Shown here one piece after another: positions 1-6,103 of a DNA stretch of 12,723 nt. Position numbers and translations under genes: made by a program. Numbering within the stretch: the first letter of the stretch is position 1; the number at the start of each line of letters is the position of its first letter. The notes under the pieces were generated by a model. That model saw nothing but the letters and a program-made list of their open reading frames with translations, was not told the origin of the DNA and searched no databases. Source of the DNA: ARS1285 sp038045965 (lineage in GTDB: Archaea; Nanobdellota; Nanobdellia; Pacearchaeales; GW2011-AR1); NCBI GenBank assembly GCA_038045965.1, contig JBBSXD010000023.1:1-12723 (forward strand), in the 5' to 3' direction.

Positions 1-149
1 AAACTAATCCTGAAGTTGGAAAACCAATAAAACATAATAGAAAAGGAACAAGAGAATTATACATTAAACCTTTTAGATTATCTTATGAATATGTCAAAAA
101 TAAAAATATAGTTTATATTTTAGAACTTTATCATAAAGATGAACAGTAA
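1..149 (+). CDS. RelE/ParE-family toxin, C-terminal fragment
   Basis: The 5' end is cut by the window edge. Reading from base 3 gives 48 codons to a TAA at 147-149. The visible protein has the run NPEVGKPI, then KGTRELYIKPFRLSY and ends in LYHKDEQ. This is the pattern of the C-terminal half of archaeal RelE/ParE-type mRNA interferases of type II toxin-antitoxin systems, where basic residues and a late Tyr/His lie in the RNase cleft. Family members usually have about 85-100 residues, so roughly half is missing. Whether an antitoxin gene precedes it cannot be seen. The family call is recognition by eye from a short fragment; activity is unproven. Confidence 0.72.
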   Translation, partial: TNPEVGKPIKHNRKGTRELYIKPFRLSYEYVKNKNIVYILELYHKDEQ

Positions 150-196
150 TCTTTTTTAATCAAGATAAAAATTAATTTATTCTAAACAAAAACCCT

Positions 197-207
197 TTTA
201 TACTAAA
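197..207 (+). promoter_or_regulatory. Box A of tRNA-Leu promoter
   Basis: TTTATACTAAA lies 20-29 bp before the first base of the tRNA. This matches the archaeal TATA/box A position for a transcript starting at or near the mature 5' end. Confidence 0.55.
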
Positions 208-225
208 TAAATTAGAAGATATTAT

Positions 226-309
226 GCGGGGATGCCAGAGTGGTCAAATGGGACACGTTTAGGCCGTGTTGGCTTAGTGCCTACAGGGGTTCGAATCCTC
301 TTCCCCGCA
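226..309 (+). tRNA. tRNA-Leu (anticodon UAG)
   Basis: An 84-nt type II tRNA decoding CUA (and by wobble other CUN codons). The acceptor stem is seven perfect pairs (226-232 with 302-308) with A309 as discriminator, the Leu identity base. The anticodon stem ACACG/CGTGT encloses the loop TTTAGGC, giving UAG. A long variable arm, typical of Leu and Ser tRNAs, lies before a canonical T arm containing GGTTCGAATCC. No CCA is encoded, and no intron is present. Box A lies just upstream. Confidence 0.95.
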
Positions 310-429
310 TGAGTATTTATTAGATTCTTACCCTTCGATATTAAAAATATCTCATGCTCAATAAATTTAAAAAATTTCTTGATACATTAAAAATTCTAAA
401 ATTAAATAAATAAGAAACTAAAAACAAGA

Positions 430-1377
430 TCATAAATTAGATTTATTTTCCTTCTTTTTCTTGTTTGCCTGCTCAACTTCTTTAATTCTTAATTTTTCTT
501 CCAAATCCAGTTTTTCTAATAATTCTTTATATCTATTTCTTATTGTAACTTCAGTAATTCCTGCAACATCAGCCACTTCTCTTTGAGTTTTTTTCTCATC
601 GTTTAATAAAGCTGCAACATATAAACCAGCTGCAGCAATTCCAGCAGGACCCCTTCCACTTGTTAATTCACTTCCCTCTGCTTTTTTCAAAATTTTAAGA
701 GCTTCATTTTGAGTTTTTGGACTTAATTTTAATACTGAAGCAAATCTATGAATATAATCTCTAGGACTTGATGGTGTAACTTTTATTTTTAATTTTCTAA
801 CTATAAATCTATAAGTTCTTCCAATTTCTTTTCTCTCAACATCACTTGCAGCACTAATTTCATCTAAAGTTCTAGGAATATCATAACTTCTGCACGCAGC
901 ATAAATACAAGCAGCTATAACACTTTCCATACTTCTTCCTCTTACTAGACCTCTCTGCAAAACAAACTGATAAATCCTGCTTGCTTCATCCTTAACAACT
1001 TCAGGTAAATTCAGAAAACTTGCAACTCTTCTCAATTCAGTCATAGCCAATCTCAAATTTCTTTCTATACTTGTTGATACTCTCTCCTGCCATTTCTTCA
1101 ATCTTAAAAATTTTCTAGTACTTCCAGAATCCAATTTATAAATATCAGAAACTTCTCCAACATTTGTAGTAAGACCTTTATCAAATTTTTGCATAGATAA
1201 AGGTGCTCCACCTCTCCCTTTTTTCTCACCAGAATCAAAACTTCCTTGCAACTCTTGGCTTGTATCTACCATTTTCTCCTCGACAACAGTACCACAATCA
1301 TTACAAAAGATTTCTCCAACTTGATCATCCCAATTAAGATTAATACCTCCACATTCAGGACATTTTTTAACAGCCAT
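430..1377 (-). CDS. tfb: Transcription initiation factor B (TFB)
   Basis: This is the archaeal TFIIB homologue. It binds the TBP/box A complex and the BRE, recruits RNA polymerase and fixes the start site. Its 315 residues are full length for the family (about 300-330). The N-terminal zinc ribbon has C6-x2-C9 and C25-x2-C28. The B-reader/linker at about 53-75 contains the family run GRGGAPLSMQKFDKGL. Two cyclin repeats follow (about 105-195 and 200-290), the second with the BRE-contacting helix-turn-helix TQREVADVAGITEVTIRNRY (264-283). The tail after 290 is lysine-rich. The ATG at 1377 is used because the ribbon begins only five residues later. No partner gene is adjacent; the tRNA-Leu upstream on the other strand converges on it. 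Confidence 0.97.
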   Translation of the reverse strand: MAVKKCPECGGINLNWDDQVGEIFCNDCGTVVEEKMVDTSQELQGSFDSGEKKGRGGAPLSMQKFDKGLTTNVGEVSDIYKLDSGSTRKFLRLKKWQERVSTSIERNLRLAMTELRRVASFLNLPEVVKDEASRIYQFVLQRGLVRGRSMESVIAACIYAACRSYDIPRTLDEISAASDVERKEIGRTYRFIVRKLKIKVTPSSPRDYIHRFASVLKLSPKTQNEALKILKKAEGSELTSGRGPAGIAAAGLYVAALLNDEKKTQREVADVAGITEVTIRNRYKELLEKLDLEEKLRIKEVEQANKKKKENKSNL

Positions 1378-1425
1378 ATTAAATTAAAAAAACTATAAAT
1401 TTATTTTTATACATTTTAAAACTAA

Positions 1426-1436
1426 TTTTATATAAA
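1426..1436 (-). promoter_or_regulatory. Possible box A for tfb
   Basis: On the minus strand this reads TTTATATAAAA, a good TATA-like match, but it sits about 54 bp before the tfb start rather than the 25 bp seen elsewhere in the window. If it is used, tfb would have a leader of about 25-30 nt. Other A/T-rich stretches closer to the ATG are alternatives. Confidence 0.35.
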
Positions 1437-1447
1437 TCCTTAGCAAT

Positions 1448-1457
1448 CTTTATAAAG
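1448..1457 (+). promoter_or_regulatory. Palindromic box A before the 1479-1715 region
   Basis: CTTTATAAAG is a near-consensus box A centred about 26 bp before the ATG at 1479, exactly the spacing of the leaderless promoters nearby. It suggests a plus-strand transcript starting around 1478. Because it is a perfect palindrome it could also serve tfb in the other direction. Confidence 0.5.
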
Positions 1458-1478
1458 AAAATAAAAAAGGGTTTAAAT

Positions 1479-1715
1479 ATGTTTCTAAAAAAAAAGAATA
1501 TTTATATGAATTTACTATCAAAAAAAATTCCCGAAAAATCGCCACCTCTGCCTAAAGGCAGATGTTTGATCAGCAATTTTTCTTTCAAATGGAAATTTTT
1601 TGGGATGCTCCGAAACGACCTTACCATTTATGGTGAGGTTTTCAACGTTTCGGACATAATCAAAAAATACATTAATCTGCTTTTAAAACCAGAATATAAT
1701 CAATATATATGCTAG
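1479..1715 (+). CDS. Doubtful 78-codon ORF over a hairpin-rich element
   Basis: The ORF begins at an ATG placed about 26 bp after a near-consensus box A, so a leaderless transcript is plausible. The predicted protein resembles no family I recognise. It has no domain signature beyond a weakly hydrophobic C-terminus and uses codons (CTG, CGA, GGC, TCG) rare in the A/T-rich neighbours. Most of its middle is taken up by two strong hairpins (1520-1604 and 1609-1654), and its 3' end overlaps the convergent gene at 1672-2358 by 44 bp. I think the transcript is more likely a structured RNA, or the ORF is accidental, than a protein gene. It is kept because the promoter placement is good. Confidence 0.2.
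   Translation: MFLKKKNIYMNLLSKKIPEKSPPLPKGRCLISNFSFKWKFFGMLRNDLTIYGEVFNVSDIIKKYINLLLKPEYNQYIC
1520..1654. repeat. Two-hairpin structured element of unknown type
   Basis: The first hairpin is an imperfect palindrome. GAAAAAT (1533-1539) pairs with ATTTTTC (1576-1582), and inside it TCTGCC (1547-1552) pairs with GGCAGA (1557-1562) around a TAAA loop. Outside it, an A-run plus TTCC (1520-1531) pairs with GGAAATTTTTT (1591-1601). The second hairpin has nine perfect pairs (TCCGAAACG 1609-1617 with CGTTTCGGA 1646-1654). These are extended by ACCTTACCA/TGGTGAGGT (1618-1626 with 1631-1639) and leave a six-base bulge, TTTCAA. The element is visibly more G/C-rich than its surroundings. It could be a non-coding RNA transcribed from the box A at 1448, the folded 3' end of the minus-strand gene, or a MITE-like mobile remnant. 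Confidence 0.6.
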
Positions 1716-2358
1716 AAGGATTCCATTCAGGATTAACCAATTTTACAAATTTTAGTTCTGTTCCTTTACAATTAATAATCTTTTTATCTTTTCCTTTTAT
1801 GCTATCTACATTTCCACAAAAAATCCATTTATCTGGAAGATTATCATGATTATGGTCTTCGCCTATTAATACCTGAAGTGCAAGATAATTTTCTTCATAA
1901 TTAATTGGGGTTATTGTAATTTGTATCATACCTGTATAACTGGAAAGAGATCCATTATGTTGTTTAAATGCAAATTGCATATCTGAATTTGGAGGCATTT
2001 CACATTCATCAATTAATCCATTTGAATTCCACCAATTATCTATATAACTTGAACTTAAATAAGGAGCATCAGCACAATATTCTTTATCAGTACCATGTTT
2101 AAGCAATAATCTATTTACTGGAACATCTTCACATAAACCATTATTATTACAAACATTAAAAGTCTCTTTACTTGGTTCTATCACTTTATCAACTAATATA
2201 TAATTACAATCTCCATTATCATTGCATATTTCATATTCATAATTATTTTTTTCAAAATTAAAATCTCCAAAATTACTATAAATAAAATTAAAAATTAAAA
2301 GTAAAGTAATAATTAAAATTAGAATAATTAAAAAATATCTGAATTTAAATTTACCCAT
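1672..2358 (-). CDS. Membrane-anchored cysteine-rich surface protein
   Basis: An unrecognised 228-residue protein. Residues 8-28 are a strong hydrophobic segment after the basic MGKFKFR, so it is probably exported and held by an uncleaved N-terminal anchor. The outer part has eight cysteines (45, 51, 70, 76, 95, 119, 181, 197), enough for four disulfides. A short unit is duplicated: ICNDNGDCNYILVDK (44-58) and VCNNNGLCEDVPVNR (69-83), both C-N-x-N-G-x-C. Residues 168-176, DHNHDNLPD, resemble the calcium-binding DxNxDxxPD loops of thrombospondin type 3 or dockerin-like repeats. It ends facing the hairpin element and lies downstream of S8e, with a 57-bp gap. A secreted, disulfide-stabilised, possibly calcium-binding role is inference. 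Confidence 0.8.
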   Translation of the reverse strand: MGKFKFRYFLIILILIITLLLIFNFIYSNFGDFNFEKNNYEYEICNDNGDCNYILVDKVIEPSKETFNVCNNNGLCEDVPVNRLLLKHGTDKEYCADAPYLSSSYIDNWWNSNGLIDECEMPPNSDMQFAFKQHNGSLSSYTGMIQITITPINYEENYLALQVLIGEDHNHDNLPDKWIFCGNVDSIKGKDKKIINCKGTELKFVKLVNPEWNPSSIYIDYILVLKAD

Positions 2359-2415
2359 CTTTTAATTATAAAATATTAATCTATATTAATAAATCTTTTT
2401 AACAATAATAATTAT

Positions 2416-2781
2416 TTACTCAATCAAAACTGCTTGGACATTTCCATCTCTGCTTGGTCTATTTGTTATTCTAGCTTTTCCCAAATCAGTATCAATAATC
2501 GCACTCTTAACTAAAATATTCTGCCTAGCTAAGAAATGATCTGACGGAGTTTGAACTACATTTTTTATCTTAACATTTTTTGTTTTTTTCGTTTTAACAT
2601 CATTAACACTTGCAATATTTGTAGACAAAATTACAGATCTCTCTCTGCCCCCAGTTAATCTAACTATTTTTTTTCTTGTTTCTCTCAATTTAACTTTATT
2701 TTCAAGTCCTCTCAAAGCATATTTCTTTTTCTTGCTTTGTTTATGATATTTACCGCCAGTTATTTTTCTTCCATATTTCAT
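2416..2781 (-). CDS. rps8e: Small ribosomal subunit protein S8e
   Basis: A 30S subunit protein shared by archaea and eukaryotes. At 121 residues it is the usual archaeal length (about 125). The start has the diagnostic GRKITGGKYH followed by a lysine-rich stretch, then LRETRKKIVRLTGGRERS. The C-terminal part, VVQTPSDHFLARQNILVKSAIIDTD (with ARITNRPSRDG after it), also matches the family and binds rRNA. The ATG at 2781 is supported by a box A 25 bp upstream and by the canonical MKYGRKITGG beginning. It is divergent from the LSm gene, with separate promoters in the 96-bp gap. Confidence 0.96.
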   Translation of the reverse strand: MKYGRKITGGKYHKQSKKKKYALRGLENKVKLRETRKKIVRLTGGRERSVILSTNIASVNDVKTKKTKNVKIKNVVQTPSDHFLARQNILVKSAIIDTDLGKARITNRPSRDGNVQAVLIE

Positions 2782-2800
2782 AATCTACTTATAAAAAATC

Positions 2801-2810
2801 ACTTTTTAAG
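2801..2810 (-). promoter_or_regulatory. Box A of rps8e
   Basis: On the minus strand this reads CTTAAAAAGT, centred about 25 bp before the S8e ATG. It fits the YTTAWAAA consensus and implies a leaderless mRNA. Confidence 0.6.
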
Positions 2811-2848
2811 TCTTTCTAAATCAGAAAAAATTTAAAAAAAAACAAAGC

Positions 2849-2857
2849 TTTTTAAAC
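2849..2857 (+). promoter_or_regulatory. Box A of the LSm gene
   Basis: TTTTTAAAC is centred about 25 bp before the ATG at 2878. There is no ribosome binding site between them, so the mRNA is probably leaderless. The same core recurs before the HIT gene and at the right edge of the window. Confidence 0.6.
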
Positions 2858-2877
2858 TTCATTTCTAAATCAATCAT

Positions 2878-3120
2878 ATGGTTAATGGTATCGAAAGACC
2901 GCTTGACGTGTTGAACAATGCAAAAGGAAAAGATGTATTGATTCAACTAAAAAACAACAGACAAATGGTCGGAACTCTTTTGGCATTTGATATCCACATT
3001 AATGTGGTAATAGATAATGCAAAAGAGCTAATAGAAGGAGATGAAAGAAGAAATGTAGGACTTACATTTCTCAGAGGAGATACAATTATCTTTATCTCTC
3101 CAGCAAGCGTCGCCAAATAA
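2878..3120 (+). CDS. Sm-like archaeal protein (LSm)
   Basis: An archaeal snRNP-like protein that forms a heptameric ring binding U-rich RNA and tRNA-related transcripts. Its 80 residues are the normal length. The Sm1 motif region (about 18-50) includes LLAFDIHINVVIDNAKE with the RNA-contacting D38, H40 and N42. The Sm2 motif is FLRGDTIIFISP (64-75) with the R66-G67-D68 signature. The ATG at 2878 is fixed by the box A and by the short N-terminal helix expected before the Sm fold. The gene is divergent from S8e, an information-processing neighbourhood common in archaea. The RNA partners cannot be inferred from the sequence. Confidence 0.95.
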   Translation: MVNGIERPLDVLNNAKGKDVLIQLKNNRQMVGTLLAFDIHINVVIDNAKELIEGDERRNVGLTFLRGDTIIFISPASVAK

Positions 3121-3179
3121 ATTGCATTGAGCTTTAACCTATTTAGATTAGCACGGTTATAGTCTTCTAAAAAATTTAA

Positions 3180-3234
3180 TATAGTTTTAACTATAAGATA
3201 TAAAGTAATAATCTTACAAATAAATATATTTATT
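3180..3234. repeat. A/T-rich palindromes after the LSm gene
   Basis: The 158-bp gap between LSm and the next gene holds several short dyads. These are TATAGT/ACTATA with a TTTA loop (3180-3195), AAGAT/ATCTT spaced by 11 bp, and the perfect palindrome AATAAATATATTTATT (3219-3234). They may aid transcript termination of the LSm gene, but such dyads are expected by chance in very A/T-rich DNA. Confidence 0.3.
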
Positions 3235-3247
3235 AATTTATAACAAA

Positions 3248-3257
3248 CCTTAAATAA
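3248..3257 (+). promoter_or_regulatory. Box A of the Tat-signal protein gene
   Basis: CCTTAAATAA is centred about 26 bp before the ATG at 3279, the same leaderless spacing as in neighbouring genes. Confidence 0.5.
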
Positions 3258-3278
3258 TAAAAAAGAACTAAAGAAAGA

Positions 3279-3989
3279 ATGACTTTATCAAGAAGAGAAT
3301 TATTAATACATAGTGGTATTAGTATTATAGGAGGAATTGTCGGAGCATCATTATTAGACTCAATAAAAAATATCAATCATAATGACAATCCATTACATTT
3401 CGAAGTAAATATTTTTTCAGATAAAGAGAAAGCAAAAAATAAATTACCTGAGAAAATAAAACATCTGGCAGATAAATCAGAATATATGAGAATAACCCCT
3501 CATATGAAACATTTTTCAGATAAACTAGATTTATATAAAAATTACTCTGAGATGTATAAAGATGCAAATGAAGATTACTTTACAAATAGAATCGTAGGAA
3601 AAGAAAAATTTTCATTAGTTTTAATATCTCCCTCTATAGGAGGAACAAAAGAATATACTGCAGATTATTCATTTTTAGATAATGATTCTATTTTAGAGGT
3701 TATAACTCTAGGAGTATTTGGTTATACTATACATTCAAAAAAAATATGGGAAGAATATAATAAAAAGATTTCTTATTTTAATTTTGAATATAGAGATCCT
3801 AACAGAGATATTTATATTAGTTATAAAAATATTGATATAACTCTTCCACCAAAAAACGCAGGATTTATGATTGAGGGAGAAAGCATTTTATACAAAATAA
3901 AGGGGCTAGAAGCTTTGACCGATAATGATCCTGAAAAATTAAAAAGAGAATGGAATCTAAAAACTGCTTTGCTATTATCCAAAAAATAA
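3279..3989 (+). CDS. Unrecognised protein with Tat-like signal
   Basis: A 236-residue protein I cannot assign to a family. The N-terminus reads MTLSRRELLIHSG followed by a mild, glycine-rich hydrophobic segment (about 12-26, SIIGGIVGASLL). This has the twin-arginine layout (S-R-R-x-L-L), suggesting export in folded form by the Tat pathway, or anchoring if the segment is not cleaved. No lipobox cysteine follows. The mature part has no cysteines. Its N-terminal half is lysine-rich and helical-looking; its C-terminal half seems mixed alpha/beta. No catalytic motif is apparent. It has its own box A and ends 40 bp before the cyclase, which also has its own promoter, so a shared operon is not required. 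An extracytoplasmic role near the sensor cyclase is inference. Confidence 0.8.
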   Translation: MTLSRRELLIHSGISIIGGIVGASLLDSIKNINHNDNPLHFEVNIFSDKEKAKNKLPEKIKHLADKSEYMRITPHMKHFSDKLDLYKNYSEMYKDANEDYFTNRIVGKEKFSLVLISPSIGGTKEYTADYSFLDNDSILEVITLGVFGYTIHSKKIWEEYNKKISYFNFEYRDPNRDIYISYKNIDITLPPKNAGFMIEGESILYKIKGLEALTDNDPEKLKREWNLKTALLLSKK

Positions 3990-4000
3990 AAACAAGAAAT

Positions 4001-4010
4001 CTTAAAAACT
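4001..4010 (+). promoter_or_regulatory. Box A of the cyclase gene
   Basis: CTTAAAAACT is centred about 25 bp before the cyclase ATG at 4030, implying independent leaderless transcription despite the close upstream gene. Confidence 0.6.
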
Positions 4011-4029
4011 TCTTTTAACTAATTTTATA

Positions 4030-6069
4030 ATGAAAAGACTAGTATTTTTATTATTAATTATAATTTCTATAAGTTTAATTTTTGCAGATATAACTATTAA
4101 AGACCTTCCAAAAAAAGAATACAAAATTGGAGATCAATTATACTCATCTGTAATAATTAATAACATCGATGAACAATCTTTTTTTGAAACAGAGATAAAA
4201 TGTCCTTCTTACAATTTAGAATTTTATAAAACCCCTATAAACAAAAATACCAACAATATAAATATTCCATCTATAATCATAGACAAAAATTTTATTGGAA
4301 TTTGCAGATTAGAATTTAGAATAGTAGACTCAAAAGAGAATATAATAGAAAAAAAAGAATCTGAAGAGATAGAAATAAAAAACAAACTGCCTTTAGAATT
4401 TACAACTGACAAAGAAACTTATAATCCAGGAGAAACCATATTAATAAAAGGAAAATCAGAGAAGAATTCTAAAATAATTATTGTTTTAAACAGTGAAGAA
4501 CAAATAATTCAGCAATCTGAAGAAATTATCGAGAGTGATATTTTTTCCATAAACTTAAAACTTCCAGATAATATCAAAAGCGGCGAAAAAAAGATAACAA
4601 TTAAAGCAGATGATAAATATGGGAATAATGCTGAACTTGAAAAAAACATTAAAATTTCACAGGTTCCAACATCTTTAAAACTAAATATAGAAAATAAAGA
4701 GATTAATCCTGATGAAGAAATAATTTTTGATTCTGATTTGTTGGATCAGTCTGATATAAAAATTATATTAGAAATATCTTACAGAATTTTCGATACTGAT
4801 TCGAACATTTTAAAATCACTAACTTCTTCAGAAAAAAATATAATAAAACTAAATAATCCCTATCCAGGAGAATATATAATAAAAGCAGTTTATAAAGATT
4901 TAGAAGATTCTGATAAATTTTCAGTTAAAGAGAATAGAAAAATAAATTTCTCTACAGAAAATGGCATTCTTAGTATTGAAAATAAAGGTAATGTCAGATA
5001 TACTGAAGATTTGATGATTGAAACAAAAATTGAAGATATTGTTTATAAAATTCCTTTAAGTCTTGATTTAAAAGTCAATGAAAAAGTTTTTATAGATTTA
5101 AAAAATGAACTTCCATCAAATAATTATGATATTTTATTAAAAACAAATAATAATAGTTATGCTATAAATGGAATAGAAGTAAAAGATAACCGCCCTTTAA
5201 CAAAAAAATTATCTCAAGGATTATCACAAATAACTGGCTCTTCAGTAATAGAAACTAACGAGGTCAGCAATATATTTTATCTCGGATTTTTTTTAGTTTT
5301 TGTTGGATTTATAATAATATTTATAGTAAACAGAAGGTTCAAAACAAAAATAACAAAAGTTGTTGATTATACAGTTATAACTCAAGGTAAACAGAATAAA
5401 GGACTAAAACAGTCACTTGACAAACAAAAGAAAGAGAAAAATATTATAAAAGAAATGTTCGGCAGTTATGTAGATAATAAAATTCTCGATAAAGAATTTA
5501 GACCTGAGGTAATAAAAAAAGATATTACTATTTTATTTACAGATATAAGAGGTTTTTCAAAAATATTTGATAAAAGAGATTCTGAGGATATCACAAAAAT
5601 GCTTAATTTGTATTTTAGCAAATCCAGTGAGACTATAAAGAAAAATAGGGGATTTGTAAACAAATTCATAGGGGATTCAGTAATGGCATTATTTAATGCA
5701 ACATCAAAAGATGATAATCATTTAATTAATGCTATAAAATCTGCAATTGAAATCAAAAAAGAAATTGTTTTTATTAATAGCATATTAAATCAAAAAGGAA
5801 TAGAATCTATAGAAGTTGGTATAGGAATAGATAGCGGAATTTGTGCCGTTGGAACAGTTGGTTCAAAAGAAAAACTTGAATTTACAGCAGTTGGTTCTCC
5901 GGTAAATATTGCATTCAGATTACAATCTTTAAGCGAAGGAAATATTCTTATAACTGAAAGAGCTTATAAAAAAATTCAAAACAGAATAAATGCGGAATCA
6001 ATCGGAGAATATGAAATGAAAAATATAACGGGAAAAATAAAAGTATACAAAGTATTGAGTTTAATATAA
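4030..6069 (+). CDS. Transmembrane class III adenylate/guanylate cyclase
   Basis: Predicted to convert ATP (possibly GTP) to a cyclic nucleotide in the cytoplasm in response to an outside signal. It has 679 residues. A signal peptide (1-19) is followed by a large extracytoplasmic beta-rich region (about 20-410). C58 and C92 there may form a disulfide, and a macroglobulin/Ig-like unit starts at about 124 (DKETYNPGETILIKG). One TM helix spans about 414-433, then a charged linker, the FGSYV helix (477-481) and the cyclase homology domain (about 498-677). All class III catalytic residues are visible: metal-binding D505 (FTDIRGFS) and D549 (FIGDSVMA), purine-selecting K545 and T619, transition-state N626 and R630 (VNIAFR). 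Lys plus Thr, as in microbial enzymes such as CyaC, favours ATP. The extracytoplasmic region matches no sensor family I know. It lies 34 bp before a Ser/Thr kinase gene. Confidence 0.93.
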   Translation: MKRLVFLLLIIISISLIFADITIKDLPKKEYKIGDQLYSSVIINNIDEQSFFETEIKCPSYNLEFYKTPINKNTNNINIPSIIIDKNFIGICRLEFRIVDSKENIIEKKESEEIEIKNKLPLEFTTDKETYNPGETILIKGKSEKNSKIIIVLNSEEQIIQQSEEIIESDIFSINLKLPDNIKSGEKKITIKADDKYGNNAELEKNIKISQVPTSLKLNIENKEINPDEEIIFDSDLLDQSDIKIILEISYRIFDTDSNILKSLTSSEKNIIKLNNPYPGEYIIKAVYKDLEDSDKFSVKENRKINFSTENGILSIENKGNVRYTEDLMIETKIEDIVYKIPLSLDLKVNEKVFIDLKNELPSNNYDILLKTNNNSYAINGIEVKDNRPLTKKLSQGLSQITGSSVIETNEVSNIFYLGFFLVFVGFIIIFIVNRRFKTKITKVVDYTVITQGKQNKGLKQSLDKQKKEKNIIKEMFGSYVDNKILDKEFRPEVIKKDITILFTDIRGFSKIFDKRDSEDITKMLNLYFSKSSETIKKNRGFVNKFIGDSVMALFNATSKDDNHLINAIKSAIEIKKEIVFINSILNQKGIESIEVGIGIDSGICAVGTVGSKEKLEFTAVGSPVNIAFRLQSLSEGNILITERAYKKIQNRINAESIGEYEMKNITGKIKVYKVLSLI

Positions 6070-6075
6070 TAATTA

Positions 6076-6083
6076 TTATAAAC
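6076..6083 (+). promoter_or_regulatory. Box A of the kinase gene
   Basis: TTATAAAC is centred about 25 bp before the kinase ATG at 6104, within the 34-bp gap after the cyclase. The kinase may therefore have its own leaderless mRNA in addition to read-through from the cyclase. Confidence 0.55.
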
Positions 6084-6103
6084 TTTTAATCAAACTTAAT
6101 TAT

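Noticed and set aside
1609..1656. H/ACA guide RNA, because the stem is followed by ACA
   Set aside because: The stem has a bulge on one strand only rather than a two-sided pseudouridylation pocket, and no K-turn or K-loop is visible.
3121..3278. CRISPR or attachment-site repeats between LSm and the next gene
   Set aside because: Only short A/T dyads occur; no direct repeat of 20 bases or more with regular spacing was seen.
3373..3567. Minus-strand open frame of 64 codons
   Set aside because: Lies wholly inside the Tat-signal protein gene; content is an A/T-rich shadow without a promoter.
4224..4412. Minus-strand open frame of 62 codons
   Set aside because: Shadow of the cyclase ectodomain; Ser/Ile/Phe-rich as expected from the complement of Lys/Asn/Glu codons.
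5466..5669. Minus-strand open frame of 67 codons
   Set aside because: Opposite the conserved cyclase catalytic domain, which is certainly coding.
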